64,000 bases of DNA, from NCBI GenBank assembly GCA_945889645.1, contig CAMDCA010000002.1, positions 31,674 to 95,673 of the forward strand, read 5' to 3'. The DNA is from Rhizobium sp. Q54. Lineage in GTDB: Bacteria > Pseudomonadota > Alphaproteobacteria > UBA2966 > CAIVPW01. The position numbers and the translations under genes were made by a program. Under the pieces are notes generated by a model. The model was not told the DNA's origin and ran no database searches. It worked only from the letters and a program-made list of their open reading frames with translations. This document shows, one piece after another, positions 48,655 through 57,840 of the stretch. Position 1 is the stretch's first letter. Each line of letters starts with the position of its first letter.

Positions 48655-49047
48655 ATGCCTCCCGATCCGCGGCCCTTGTCGCCGCATCTTTCCGTCTATC
48701 GATTTCAGTGGACGATGGCGTTGTCCATCTTGCACCGGGTCACCGGCGTGGGGTTGGGGCTGGGCCTTGTCCTGTTGGCGTGGTGGCTGGCGGCGGCGGC
48801 CTATGGGCCGGAGGCGTACGACCTGGTGCGGGGGTTCACGGGGTCGATTCCGGGGCGGTTCGTGCTGCTCGGGTTCACGTTCGCGATGCTCTATCACCTG
48901 TGCAACGGGCTGCGGCATCTGGCGTGGGACCTGGGCCTCGGCTTCGGGCTGCGCACGGCGCACGCGAGTGGCTGGCTGGCGCTGATGGCGGCGATTGCGC
49001 TGACCATCGTGGCGTGGCTGGCCGGATACTGGGCGCGGGGGCTGTAG
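48655..49047 (+). CDS. sdhC: Succinate dehydrogenase cytochrome b556 subunit
   Basis: RPLSPHLSVYRFQWTMALSILHRVTGVGLGLG. Confidence 0.96.
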   Translation: MPPDPRPLSPHLSVYRFQWTMALSILHRVTGVGLGLGLVLLAWWLAAAAYGPEAYDLVRGFTGSIPGRFVLLGFTFAMLYHLCNGLRHLAWDLGLGFGLRTAHASGWLALMAAIALTIVAWLAGYWARGL

Positions 49048-49424
49048 TGGCACACCTTCGATCGCCGGTGGCGCGGGCACGCGGATTGGGTTCCGCCCAT
49101 ACCGGCGTGTCCGAGTGGTGGCGGCAGCGGCTCACGGCGGTGGCGCTGGTGCCGCTGTGCCTGTGGTTCGGGGCGTCGCTGATTTCGCTGACCGGCGCGG
49201 ACCATGCGCACTTTGCGGCGTGGATGGCGGAGCCGCTGCATGCGGTGGGGCTGCTGCTGGTGATCGGCGCGGCGTCGTACCACCTCAAGGTCGGGCTCGA
49301 CGTGGTGATCGAGGACTACGTGCACACCGAGTGGGCCAAGGTGACGCTGCTGGTGGTCAACGGCTTCGGCGCGGTGACGATGGCGGCGGTGTCGGCGTTT
49401 GCGGTGTTGAAGTTGGCGTTGTAG
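49047..49424 (+). CDS. sdhD: Succinate dehydrogenase membrane anchor subunit
   Basis: [25 protein letters not shown] start overlaps sdhC. Confidence 0.95.
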   Translation: MAHLRSPVARARGLGSAHTGVSEWWRQRLTAVALVPLCLWFGASLISLTGADHAHFAAWMAEPLHAVGLLLVIGAASYHLKVGLDVVIEDYVHTEWAKVTLLVVNGFGAVTMAAVSAFAVLKLAL

Positions 49425-49428
49425 CACC

Positions 49429-51222
49429 GTGACGGTCGCGTATCCGATTCAGGAGCATGTGTACGACGCCGTTGTTGTTGGCGCCGGCGGTGCCGGGCTG
49501 CGCGCGACCATGGGGCTGGCGGAGGCCGGGTTGCGGACGGCCAACATCACCAAGGTGTTTCCGACGCGTAGCCATACGGTGGCGGCGCAGGGGGGGATTT
49601 CGGCGGCGTTGGGCAACATGGCGCCGGATGATTGGCGTTGGCACATGTACGACACGGTCAAAGGGTCGGACTGGCTCGGCGACCAGGATGCCATCGAGTA
49701 CATGTGCCGCGAGGGGCCGAGCGCGGTCATTGAGCTTGAGCACTATGGCGTGCCGTTTTCGCGCACGGCCGAGGGCAAGATCTACCAGCGTGCGTTCGGC
49801 GGTATGACCACCGAGTTCGGTCTGGGACAGGCCCAGCGCACGTGCGCCGCTGCCGACCGCACCGGCCACGCCATCCTGCACGCGCTGTACCAGCAGTCGC
49901 TGAAGAACGACGCCAAGTTCTTCATCGAGCATTTCGCCATCGATCTGATCATGGACGAGGACGACGGCGCCTGCCGCGGTGTCATGGCGTGGAGCCTGGA
50001 GGATGGCAGCATCCACCGTTTCCGCGCCCACGTGGTGGTACTGGCGACCGGCGGCTATGGCCGCGTGTACCAGTCCACCACCGGCGCCCACACCTGCACC
50101 GGCGACGGCGGCGGCATGGCCTTGCGCGCAGGACTGCCCCTGCAGGACGCCGAGTTCGTGCAGTTCCATCCGACCGGAGTCTACGGCTCCGGCGTGCTGA
50201 TCTCGGAGGCGGCGCGCGGCGAGGGCGGCGTGCTGGTGAATTCCAAGGGCGAGCGCTTCATGGAGCGCTACGCGCCCAACGCCAAGGAGCTGGCTTCGCG
50301 CGACGTGGTGAGCCGCGCCATCACCACGGAGATCCGCGAGGGGCGCGGCTGCGGGCCGGCCAAGGACTACATCCACCTCGACGTCAGTCATTTGGGCGAA
50401 CAGGTCTTGCGCGAGCGGCTGCCGGGCGTGGTCGAGAATGGCCGCGTGTTCGCCGGCGTCAACGCGCTGCAGGAGCCGCTGCCGGTGGTGCCGACGTGCC
50501 ATTACAACATGGGCGGCATCCCGGCCAACATCGGTGGCGAGGTCGTGGTCCCGCGCGGGACCAATCTGGAATCGCCGGTGCCTGGACTGATGGCGATCGG
50601 CGAAGGCGCCTGCGTTTCGGTACACGGCGCCAACCGGCTGGGGTCCAATTCGCTGCTCGACCTGGTGGTGTTCGGGCGCGCGGCGGCCAAGCGCGCGGAG
50701 GCCATCGTGACGGCGGGGGCGCCGCACAAGGAGCTGCCCAAGGCGGCCGGCGAACCGGCGCTGGCGCGTTTCGACCGGCTGCGCCATGCGCGCGGCGGCA
50801 TCCCGACGGCGGCTCTGCGCCAGCGCATGCAGAAGGTGATGCAGACGTACTGCGCCGTATTCCGCGAGACGGCGCACCTCGACACCGGCATCGCCGAATT
50901 GCAGGCCGTGTGGCACGACATGGCCGATATTTGCGTGTCGGACCATTCGCTGATCTGGAACTCGGACCTGGTCGAGACGCTGGAGCTCGACAACCTGCTG
51001 CGTCTGGCGGTCGCCACTATCCATTCGGCGCGCAACCGCGAGGAAAGCCGTGGCGCCCACGCGCGCGAGGATTTCCCCAAGCGCGACGACGAGCGCTGGC
51101 TCAAGCACACGCTGGCCTGGGTGAACGCGGACGGCGCGGTGACGATCGGCTACCGGCCGGTGCACCTGAAGGCGCTGAGCGACGACGTGCGCGCGTTCCC
51201 GCCCAAGGCGCGAGTATATTGA
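49429..51222 (+). CDS. sdhA: Succinate dehydrogenase flavoprotein subunit
   Basis: [31 protein letters not shown]. Confidence 0.98.
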   Translation: MTVAYPIQEHVYDAVVVGAGGAGLRATMGLAEAGLRTANITKVFPTRSHTVAAQGGISAALGNMAPDDWRWHMYDTVKGSDWLGDQDAIEYMCREGPSAVIELEHYGVPFSRTAEGKIYQRAFGGMTTEFGLGQAQRTCAAADRTGHAILHALYQQSLKNDAKFFIEHFAIDLIMDEDDGACRGVMAWSLEDGSIHRFRAHVVVLATGGYGRVYQSTTGAHTCTGDGGGMALRAGLPLQDAEFVQFHPTGVYGSGVLISEAARGEGGVLVNSKGERFMERYAPNAKELASRDVVSRAITTEIREGRGCGPAKDYIHLDVSHLGEQVLRERLPGVVENGRVFAGVNALQEPLPVVPTCHYNMGGIPANIGGEVVVPRGTNLESPVPGLMAIGEGACVSVHGANRLGSNSLLDLVVFGRAAAKRAEAIVTAGAPHKELPKAAGEPALARFDRLRHARGGIPTAALRQRMQKVMQTYCAVFRETAHLDTGIAELQAVWHDMADICVSDHSLIWNSDLVETLELDNLLRLAVATIHSARNREESRGAHAREDFPKRDDERWLKHTLAWVNADGAVTIGYRPVHLKALSDDVRAFPPKARVY

Positions 51223-51226
51223 CGCG

Positions 51227-52009
51227 ATGGTTGCGTTCACCCTTCCGAAGAATTCGCGCGTCGGCACCGGCAAGACGTATCGGGCGCCGGCCGGCGCGAA
51301 GCGCGTGCGGCGGTTCCGCGTCTACCGCTGGAACCCAGACGATGGCGCCAACCCGGTGATGGACACGTTCGAGCTGGACCTCGACCAGTGCGGGCCGATG
51401 GTCCTGGACGCGCTGATCAAGATCAAGGACGAGGTTGACGCGTCGCTGACCTTCCGGCGCTCGTGCCGTGAGGGCGTGTGCGGCAGCTGCGCCATGAACG
51501 TGGACGGCACCAACACGCTGGCGTGCGTGAAGCACATCGACGAGATCCAGGGCGACGTCATGGTCTACCCGCTGCCGCACCTGAAGGTCGTCAAGGACCT
51601 GGTCGGCGACATGACGGCGTTCTTCGCCCAGTACGCGTCGGTGCAGCCGTGGCTGCAGGCGGAAAGCGCCGCGCCACAAGCACGCGAGCGGCTGCAAAGC
51701 CCCGAGGACCGCGCCAAGCTGGACGGGCTGTGGGAGTGCATCCTGTGCGCGTGCTGCTCGACCAGCTGCCCGAGCTATTGGTGGAACGGCGAGAAGTTCC
51801 TGGGGCCGGCGACGCTGCTGCAGTCTTACCGGTGGATCGTCGATTCGCGCGACGAAAACACCGGCGAGCGCCTCGACTACCTCGAGGACCCGCACCGGCT
51901 GTACCGCTGCCACACCATCATGAACTGCACGGCGACGTGCCCGAAGGGGCTGAACCCGGCCAAGGCGATTTCCGAGATCAAGAAGCTGATCGTGGAGCGG
52001 CGGAGTTAG
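51227..52009 (+). CDS. sdhB: Succinate dehydrogenase iron-sulfur subunit
   Basis: [31 protein letters not shown]. Confidence 0.98.
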   Translation: MVAFTLPKNSRVGTGKTYRAPAGAKRVRRFRVYRWNPDDGANPVMDTFELDLDQCGPMVLDALIKIKDEVDASLTFRRSCREGVCGSCAMNVDGTNTLACVKHIDEIQGDVMVYPLPHLKVVKDLVGDMTAFFAQYASVQPWLQAESAAPQARERLQSPEDRAKLDGLWECILCACCSTSCPSYWWNGEKFLGPATLLQSYRWIVDSRDENTGERLDYLEDPHRLYRCHTIMNCTATCPKGLNPAKAISEIKKLIVERRS

Positions 52010-52014
52010 CCCCC

Positions 52015-52037
52015 CTTGATACGTACCACGTATCAAG
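52015..52037. promoter_or_regulatory. Palindromic operator candidate upstream of higBA
   Basis: CTTGATACGT-acc-ACGTATCAAG, perfect 10-bp arms, 16 bp before the toxin ATG. Confidence 0.75.
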
Positions 52038-52053
52038 CGTAGTCTGCGGGCCG

Positions 52054-52335
52054 ATGATCCGGTCTTTCGGCTCCAAGGAGACGGAGCGCATCTGGCAGGG
52101 CAGATCGAGTCGCGCATTACCGGCGAACATCCAGGAACGGGCGCTGCGAAAGCTGCGTCAGTTGGATGCAGCGGCGACTCTGGACGACCTGCGCAATCCG
52201 CCCGGGAACCGGCTGGAGGCGCTGCACGGCGATCGGGCGGGCGACTTCAGTATTCGGATCAGTGAGCAATGGCGCATTTGTTTCGGCTGGGCGGCCGGCG
52301 ACGCCGTTGACGTAGAAATTGTCGACTATCACTGA
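52054..52335 (+). CDS. higB: HigB/RelE-superfamily toxin
   Basis: MIRSFGSKETERIWQGRSSRALPANIQERALRKLRQLDAA...GDFSIRISEQWRICF. Confidence 0.9.
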   Translation: MIRSFGSKETERIWQGRSSRALPANIQERALRKLRQLDAAATLDDLRNPPGNRLEALHGDRAGDFSIRISEQWRICFGWAAGDAVDVEIVDYH

Positions 52336-52351
52336 GACAGGATCTTGAGCC

Positions 52352-52654
52352 ATGGCACTGCTTCGCAATCCGCACCCCGGCGAAATTCTGCGTCACGAGT
52401 TTCTCGACGAGATCGGCATGAGTCAGAATCAACTGGCGCAGGCGCTCGCCGTGCCCGCGAACCGTATTCACGCGATCGCCAAGGGTACGCGGGACATCAG
52501 CGCCGATACGGACCTGCGCCTTTGCAGGTTCTTCGGACTGTCGGATGGGTACTTCCTGCGCCTGCAGAATGCCTACGACACGATGGAGGCCAAGCGGGCC
52601 ACGGGCGCCGAAGTAGCACGGATCAAACCGTACAAAGCGCAGCGCGCGGCGTGA
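52352..52654 (+). CDS. higA: HigA-family addiction module antitoxin (HTH)
   Basis: HPGEILRHEFLDEIGMSQNQLAQALAVPANRIHAIAKGTRDISADTDLRLCRFFG. Confidence 0.92.
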   Translation: MALLRNPHPGEILRHEFLDEIGMSQNQLAQALAVPANRIHAIAKGTRDISADTDLRLCRFFGLSDGYFLRLQNAYDTMEAKRATGAEVARIKPYKAQRAA

Positions 52655-52655
52655 G

Positions 52656-52694
52656 CGTGGATGTCCGGGTCAGGCCCGGCCACGACGATCGTGA
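52656..52694. repeat. Dispersed repeat of the 'GTGGATGnnCGGGTCArGCCCG' type
   Basis: gtggatgtccgggtcaggcccggccacgacg; related copy at 61119-61189. Confidence 0.5.
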
Positions 52695-52718
52695 GACAGT
52701 CTGGATTGCGGCGCGCGC

Positions 52719-53120
52719 TCAGAACGACTCGGAGCGGCAGCCCATTGCTTCGTGCAGGGCGTCGGGGAGGATGACGGCGCCTTTGAGCTTGGCGCCGGCG
52801 AGGTCGGCGCCGGCGAGGTCGGCGAAGCGCAGGTCGGCGAAGCGCAGGTCGGCGCCGGCGAGGTCGGTGTCGCGTAGGCGGGCGCCCTTCAGGTTAGCGT
52901 TCTTGAGGTTCGCCTCGTCCAGCTTGGCGTCGGACAGGTCGGCCTCGCGCAGATCAGCGTTCTCAAAGTTGACCTTGGACAGGACGGCGCGCTTCAGCAC
53001 CGCGCCCTGCAGCTTGGCGCCGGAGAGGTCGCGGCCGGTCAGGCGGGCTTGTTCGCCGCCGTCATCGGCGAGCCAGCGCTTGTGATCCCGGACGATGCGG
53101 TCGATGTCACTCTGATCCAT
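52719..53120 (-). CDS. Pentapeptide repeat-containing protein
   Basis: Tandem A(D/N)Lxx units: ADLREADLSDAKLDEANLKNANLKGARLRDTDLAGADLRFADLRFADLAGADLAGAKL. Confidence 0.9.
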   Translation of the reverse strand: MDQSDIDRIVRDHKRWLADDGGEQARLTGRDLSGAKLQGAVLKRAVLSKVNFENADLREADLSDAKLDEANLKNANLKGARLRDTDLAGADLRFADLRFADLAGADLAGAKLKGAVILPDALHEAMGCRSESF

Positions 53121-53141
53121 GGCACTCGCGCTTGGAGAGAC

Positions 53142-53185
53142 GCCCCCACCCTACCCTCCTCCGCTGAAGCGGGAGAGGGGAAAAA
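53142..53185. repeat. Dispersed palindromic repeat, copy 4
   Basis: ccccaccctaccctcctccgctgaagcgggagagggg. Confidence 0.7.
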
Positions 53186-53189
53186 CTAG

Positions 53190-54065
53190 TTACCACGTGA
53201 AGCTGCGCAGGATTGCGGTGGGGCGCGCGTTGAGGCGGGTGGCGGCGGAGTCCACAGCATTGAGGTCGGCGTCGCGGCCGGGGAGCGCGCCGAATTCGGC
53301 GGCGTGCAGGCCTTCGAGGACCAAGACCGAATCGATGCCGGCGATGTTGGCGCCCTTGATGTCGGTGGCCAGGCTGTCGCCGACGGCGATGACGCGGGCC
53401 GGCGGCACGCCGTTCAAGCGGGCGAAGCAGGCGGCATACGCGGCGGCGAATGGCTTTCCATGATAGTGGCAGTCGCCGCCGATCGCCTCGTAGGCCTCGC
53501 CGATGGCCCCGGCGCACGGCACCAGCTTGGCACCGCGATGCACGAAGCGGTCGGGGTTGGCGCACAGCATCGGCATGTTCTTGTGCTTGGCGAGCGCGAG
53601 CAGGCCGCCGTAGTCGGCGGCGGTTTCGGTCTCGTCGTCGAACAAGCCGGTGTTGAGGATGAAATGCGCGCGCTCGGGCGTCTGCACCTGCTCGTAGTCG
53701 AGGCCGTTGAGCAGGCCGTGATCGCGCTCGGGGCCTAGGTGGTAGAAGCGCCTGCCGAGCTTGGCGTGCCAGGGATCGGCGCGCGCCTCCAAGGCGGTGC
53801 GCGACAGGCCGCCGGAGGTAACGATAGCGTCGTAGCTGCCCGGCTGGATGCCGAAGGTGGCGATCTGGTCGCGGGTTGCTTCCAGGCTGCGCGGCGCGTT
53901 GGACAGCAGCACCAGGCGCCAGCCAGCGGCGCGCATCTCGGCGAGGCAGCGCAGTGCGCCGGGAGTCGGCTTCTGGCCGTCGTGCAGCACGCCCCACAGG
54001 TCGAGGATGGCGGCGTCGTAGCGGCCGGCGAGCGGTGCCATGCCGGACAGGACGGGGAAGGTCAT
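53190..54065 (-). CDS. TIGR01459 family HAD-type hydrolase
   Basis: DAAILDLWGVLHDGQKPTPGALRCLAEM...VIAVGDSLATDIKGANIAGIDSVLV. Confidence 0.92.
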   Translation of the reverse strand: MTFPVLSGMAPLAGRYDAAILDLWGVLHDGQKPTPGALRCLAEMRAAGWRLVLLSNAPRSLEATRDQIATFGIQPGSYDAIVTSGGLSRTALEARADPWHAKLGRRFYHLGPERDHGLLNGLDYEQVQTPERAHFILNTGLFDDETETAADYGGLLALAKHKNMPMLCANPDRFVHRGAKLVPCAGAIGEAYEAIGGDCHYHGKPFAAAYAACFARLNGVPPARVIAVGDSLATDIKGANIAGIDSVLVLEGLHAAEFGALPGRDADLNAVDSAATRLNARPTAILRSFTW

Positions 54066-54102
54066 CAGGCTTTTTCCCGCGTCATGATCTTTGCTCGCTC
54101 GC

Positions 54103-54288
54103 TCATGCTCGCCCGCGGAGGGGCCGTGGCTCGCCGGCACGGCGCAACAGCACGAGGTGCGCCAACGCGGCGGCGAGGAACAGCACGGCGCCGGTGGGGC
54201 TGCGTCGCAAGGGATCGCTCGGCATCGACCATGCGGCCAGCACGGCAACGGCCGCGTAGGCAGCAACGATTGCGATGTGCAGCGCCAT
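54103..54288 (-). CDS. Small hypothetical membrane protein
   Basis: 61 aa MALHIAIVAAYAAVAVLAAW...AVLFLAAALAHLVLL, immediately downstream of pyrD. Confidence 0.5.
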   Translation of the reverse strand: MALHIAIVAAYAAVAVLAAWSMPSDPLRRSPTGAVLFLAAALAHLVLLRRAGEPRPLRGRA

Positions 54289-54289
54289 G

Positions 54290-55375
54290 TCAGCGCTGGT
54301 GGTCGGCGCCGATGGCGGCGGCGATAGACGAGAAGCCATCGCGCGCCAGCAGCTCGGCGAGTTCGGCATGGATGCGGGCGAGCAGCGCGGTGCCTTCGTA
54401 GACGAGGGCGGTGTAGAGCTCGACCAGCGTCGCGCCGGCGCGAATCTTGGCGTACGCGTCGGCGCCGGAACTGACGCCGCCGGTGCCGACCAAGGTGAGG
54501 CGGCCACCTGCGGCCCGGTAGACCTGGGCCAACACCTCGGTCGAGCGCGCCATCAGCGGGCGGCCCGAGAGTCCGCCCTTCTCATTGCGATGCGGGCCGC
54601 GCAGGGCGTCGCGCAGGCCGACGGTGGTGTTGCCGACGATCAGGCCGGCAGCACCGCCGCTGATGGCAGCATCGACGATGGTACCGACTTCGTCCTCGGT
54701 GAGATCGGGGGCGATCTTCACCAGGACCGGCGGTGTGGCGCCGCTTTGGGTGCGGGCAGCCATCGTAGCGGCGAGCAGCGCATCGAGGCGCGCACCAACC
54801 TGCAGGTCGCGCAGGCCCGGCGTGTTGGGCGATGAGATGTTCAGCACCAGCAAGTCGGCGAGCGGCGCCAAAGCGCGGATGCAGGTGGCGTAGTCCTGCA
54901 CCGGATCGGCGGCGTCGCGATTGGCGCCGATGTTGACGGCGACGATGCCGCCGGGCGCGCGCGCGCCGTCGTTGCGCAACGCGGTGAGGCGCGCGCGCGC
55001 AGCTTCGAGACCCTTGTTGTTGAAGCCGAGGCGGTTGATGACGGCGCGGTCTTGCGTCAGGCGGAAGATACGCGGGCGCGGATTGCCGGCCTGCGGCTTC
55101 GGCGTAATGGTGCCGACTTCGACAAAGCCGAAGCCGACGCGCAGCATGGCGCGCGGCACCTCGGCGTCCTTGTCGAACCCGGCGGCAAGACCTACCGGCG
55201 ACGGGAAGCGCAGGCCGAAGGCGCGCACGGCCAAGCGCTCGAGCGGCGCCGGCGCCGGCGGCGGCACGATGCCTGCGCGCAACGCCTGGATGGTCAGGCG
55301 GTGCGCCGTCTCGGCGTCGAGGAGCCGCAGCAGCGGCAGGCCCATCGACTCCAGGGGGCTATAAAAGTCGACCAC
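54290..55375 (-). CDS. pyrD: Dihydroorotate dehydrogenase (quinone)
   Basis: SPVGLAAGFDKDAEVPRAMLRVGFGFVEVGTITPKPQAGNPRPRIFRL; GTG start inferred. Confidence 0.96.
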   Translation of the reverse strand: MVDFYSPLESMGLPLLRLLDAETAHRLTIQALRAGIVPPPAPAPLERLAVRAFGLRFPSPVGLAAGFDKDAEVPRAMLRVGFGFVEVGTITPKPQAGNPRPRIFRLTQDRAVINRLGFNNKGLEAARARLTALRNDGARAPGGIVAVNIGANRDAADPVQDYATCIRALAPLADLLVLNISSPNTPGLRDLQVGARLDALLAATMAARTQSGATPPVLVKIAPDLTEDEVGTIVDAAISGGAAGLIVGNTTVGLRDALRGPHRNEKGGLSGRPLMARSTEVLAQVYRAAGGRLTLVGTGGVSSGADAYAKIRAGATLVELYTALVYEGTALLARIHAELAELLARDGFSSIAAAIGADHQR

Positions 55376-56132
55376 TGTCGCGCGGCGATGGAGGGATGGG
55401 AGCAAGGTCGGACGCTGGCTCGATGCAGGCCGGATCGTCGTTACCGTGCGCGTTCACATGCTTGGAGACGGTGGTGTCGGTGAAGCCGGTGTCGCCGGCG
55501 CTGGCCAGCACCGCCTGCAGCTCGGTGTGGTCCGCCTTGGCCTCGCCCAGCCACACGGCCCAAGACTCGGGCGGCAGGATGACCGGCATGCGGTCATGCA
55601 GCGGCGCGACCAATTCACTGGGGCGCGTGGTGAGGACGGTGCACGAGCGCAGCGGTGCTATGTCCGGTCGCTTCAGATCCTGCCATTCCTCCCACAGGCC
55701 CGCGAAGGCGAACAGCGCCCCCTCCCCACCGTCCCCCGCAGGCGCAGGAGGGAAACCAGAGCGGCGGCGGAACAGGTGCGGCGTCGTGGTGGTCTTGTCC
55801 CACTCGTAGTAGCCGTCGGCAGGAACCAGGCAGCGGCGCGCACGGTAGGCGTTGCGGAACGGACCGGCACTGCTGACCGTTTCGCTGCGCGCGTTGATGA
55901 GCGGCGGGCGGCCGGGACGCGGCTTGCCCTGGGCATCGGACTCGGAGCCGGCGGGCACCAAGCCCCAGCGCATCAGGCCGAGGACGCGCTGTTCGTGTTC
56001 AACGAAGACGACGGGAACGTCCTGGGTCGGCGCCACGTTGTAGCGCGGGGGGAAGTTGGGCGGCACGCCGTGCGTGCCGAACAGCTGCCGCATCGCCTCC
56101 GGCGGAGTCGTCACTTTGTAGCGGCCGCACAC
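55359..56132 (-). CDS. SRAP (SOS response-associated peptidase, YedK/HMCES-like) protein
   Basis: MCGRYKVT catalytic Cys2; NARSETV; CLVPADGYYEW; FAFAGLWEEW. Confidence 0.95.
   Translation of the reverse strand: MCGRYKVTTPPEAMRQLFGTHGVPPNFPPRYNVAPTQDVPVVFVEHEQRVLGLMRWGLVPAGSESDAQGKPRPGRPPLINARSETVSSAGPFRNAYRARRCLVPADGYYEWDKTTTTPHLFRRRSGFPPAPAGDGGEGALFAFAGLWEEWQDLKRPDIAPLRSCTVLTTRPSELVAPLHDRMPVILPPESWAVWLGEAKADHTELQAVLASAGDTGFTDTTVSKHVNAHGNDDPACIEPASDLAPIPPSPRDSGRLL
55716..55753. repeat. Dispersed palindromic repeat-like copy 5 inside the SRAP coding sequence
   Basis: gccccctccccaccgtcccccgcaggcgcaggaggg, translated in frame as PPAPAGDGGEGA. Confidence 0.5.
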
Positions 56133-57734
56133 CTATGCAGTCTCGGGTGCCGCGGCCGTTCCTGCAAGCTCACCGGCAAGGGCGCGCTGAATGAGGGCGA
56201 TGGATTCCGGTACGCCATAGAGGGCGATGAACGAGCCCATGCGCGGGCCTTGGGCCTGGCCGAACAGGACCTCGTACATCGCCTTGAACCAGTCGCGCAG
56301 GTTGGTGAAGCCGCTGCGCTTGCCGACCTCGTAGACCTCGTTCTGGATCGCTTCCGGCGTGGCCGGGGGCACGAGCTTGGTCAGCGCCAACGCCAGGTCT
56401 TCCAGCGCTGCGCGTTCCTGGTCGGTCGGCGGGCGGTGCTTCTTTTCCGGCAGCACGAAGTCGCGGTAGTAGGCGACGGCGTAGTCCACCATGCGGGCGA
56501 GGATCGGGTTCGCGGCCGGGTTGGCGCCCGGTGCGTAGCGCGACAGGAAGCCCCACAGCACCTTGGGGTCGCCGGTGTTGGCGGCGCTGACCAGGTTCAG
56601 CAGCATGGCGAAGGTGACCGGCACGTCCTCGGACGGCGGCTTGCCGTGGTGGATGAACCACGCAGGGTTCTGCTTGCGCGTCTCGGCGGTGCCATGCGCG
56701 CGGTACTGCGCGAGGAAGCTGAGATAGTCGTCCACCGTCTTGGGAATGACGTCGAAGTACAAGCGCTTGGCGCGCTGCGGCGCGTGGAACATGAAGGTCG
56801 AGAGAGACTCGGGCGACGCGTAGGTCAACCACTGCTCGATCGTCATGCCGTTGCCGCGCGACTTGGAAATCTTCTCGCCGTTCTCGTCGAGGAACAACTC
56901 GACGATGGGCGTGACCGGCGGCGTGCCGCCCAGCACCTTGACGATGCGGCTGGCGAGCTTGACCGATTCGATCAGGTCCTTGCCCGACATCTCGAAGTCG
57001 ACGTCGAACGCGGCCCAGCGCATCGCCCAGTCGGCCTTCCACTGCATCTTGACGTGGCCGCCGGTGACCGGGACTTCGGTGAGGGTGCCGTCTTCGTCGC
57101 GGAACACAACCGTGCCGGAGTCGAGCTTGCGCTCGACCAGCGGCACCTGCAGCACGCGGCCGGACTTGGGCGAGATCGGCAGGATCGGCGAATAGGTGGC
57201 GCGGCGTTCCTCGCCCAACGTCGGAAGAACGACCGCGGCAACCTCGTCGTGGTGCTCCAGCATGCGCAGCAGCGTCGCGTCGAACACGCCGCGCTTGTAC
57301 TGTTCGGTGGACGAGCGGAACTCGTACTGGATGCCGAAGCGATCCAGGAAGTCGCGCAGCATCGCGTTGTTGTGGTGGCCGAAGCTTTCGAACTTGCCGA
57401 ACGGATCGGGGATCGAGGTCAGCGGCTTGCCGAGGTGCCCGGCCACCATCTCCTTGTTGGGGATGTTGTCCGGCACCTTGCGCAGGCCGTCCATGTCGTC
57501 CGAGAAGGCGACGAGGCGCACTGGAACGTCCGAGAGTTCGCGGAACGCCTGGCGCACCATCGAGGTGCGCTGCACCTCGCCGAAGGTGCCGATGTGGGGC
57601 AGGCCCGAGGGGCCATAGCCGGTCTCGAAGAACACGTGGTCCTTCGGGCGCGTAGCGAGGCGCGCGAGGACCTTGCGGGCCTCCTGAAACGGCCAAGCTT
57701 CGCCGCCTTGTCCGCGGTCGCTGTCGTCGCCCAT
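56133..57734 (-). CDS. lysK: Lysine--tRNA ligase, class I
   Basis: FETGYGPSGLPHIGTFGEV (HIGH) and KISKSRGNGMTIEQW (KMSKS); no class II motifs. Confidence 0.95.
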   Translation of the reverse strand: MGDDSDRGQGGEAWPFQEARKVLARLATRPKDHVFFETGYGPSGLPHIGTFGEVQRTSMVRQAFRELSDVPVRLVAFSDDMDGLRKVPDNIPNKEMVAGHLGKPLTSIPDPFGKFESFGHHNNAMLRDFLDRFGIQYEFRSSTEQYKRGVFDATLLRMLEHHDEVAAVVLPTLGEERRATYSPILPISPKSGRVLQVPLVERKLDSGTVVFRDEDGTLTEVPVTGGHVKMQWKADWAMRWAAFDVDFEMSGKDLIESVKLASRIVKVLGGTPPVTPIVELFLDENGEKISKSRGNGMTIEQWLTYASPESLSTFMFHAPQRAKRLYFDVIPKTVDDYLSFLAQYRAHGTAETRKQNPAWFIHHGKPPSEDVPVTFAMLLNLVSAANTGDPKVLWGFLSRYAPGANPAANPILARMVDYAVAYYRDFVLPEKKHRPPTDQERAALEDLALALTKLVPPATPEAIQNEVYEVGKRSGFTNLRDWFKAMYEVLFGQAQGPRMGSFIALYGVPESIALIQRALAGELAGTAAAPETA

Positions 57735-57840
57735 CGGCCGTGCCTGTGATCCCAGCAATTGGGAGGGGGAACCTAGGCGTTGGGCATGCAAGCGTCAACG
57801 CGAGGCACGCCCTTCGGATGCGACTCTATATTCTGGCCCC

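Noticed and set aside
49357-51273. 638-aa ORF on - strand
   Set aside because: Antisense of sdhA; composition (His/Arg/Asp/Val rich) typical of shadow ORFs
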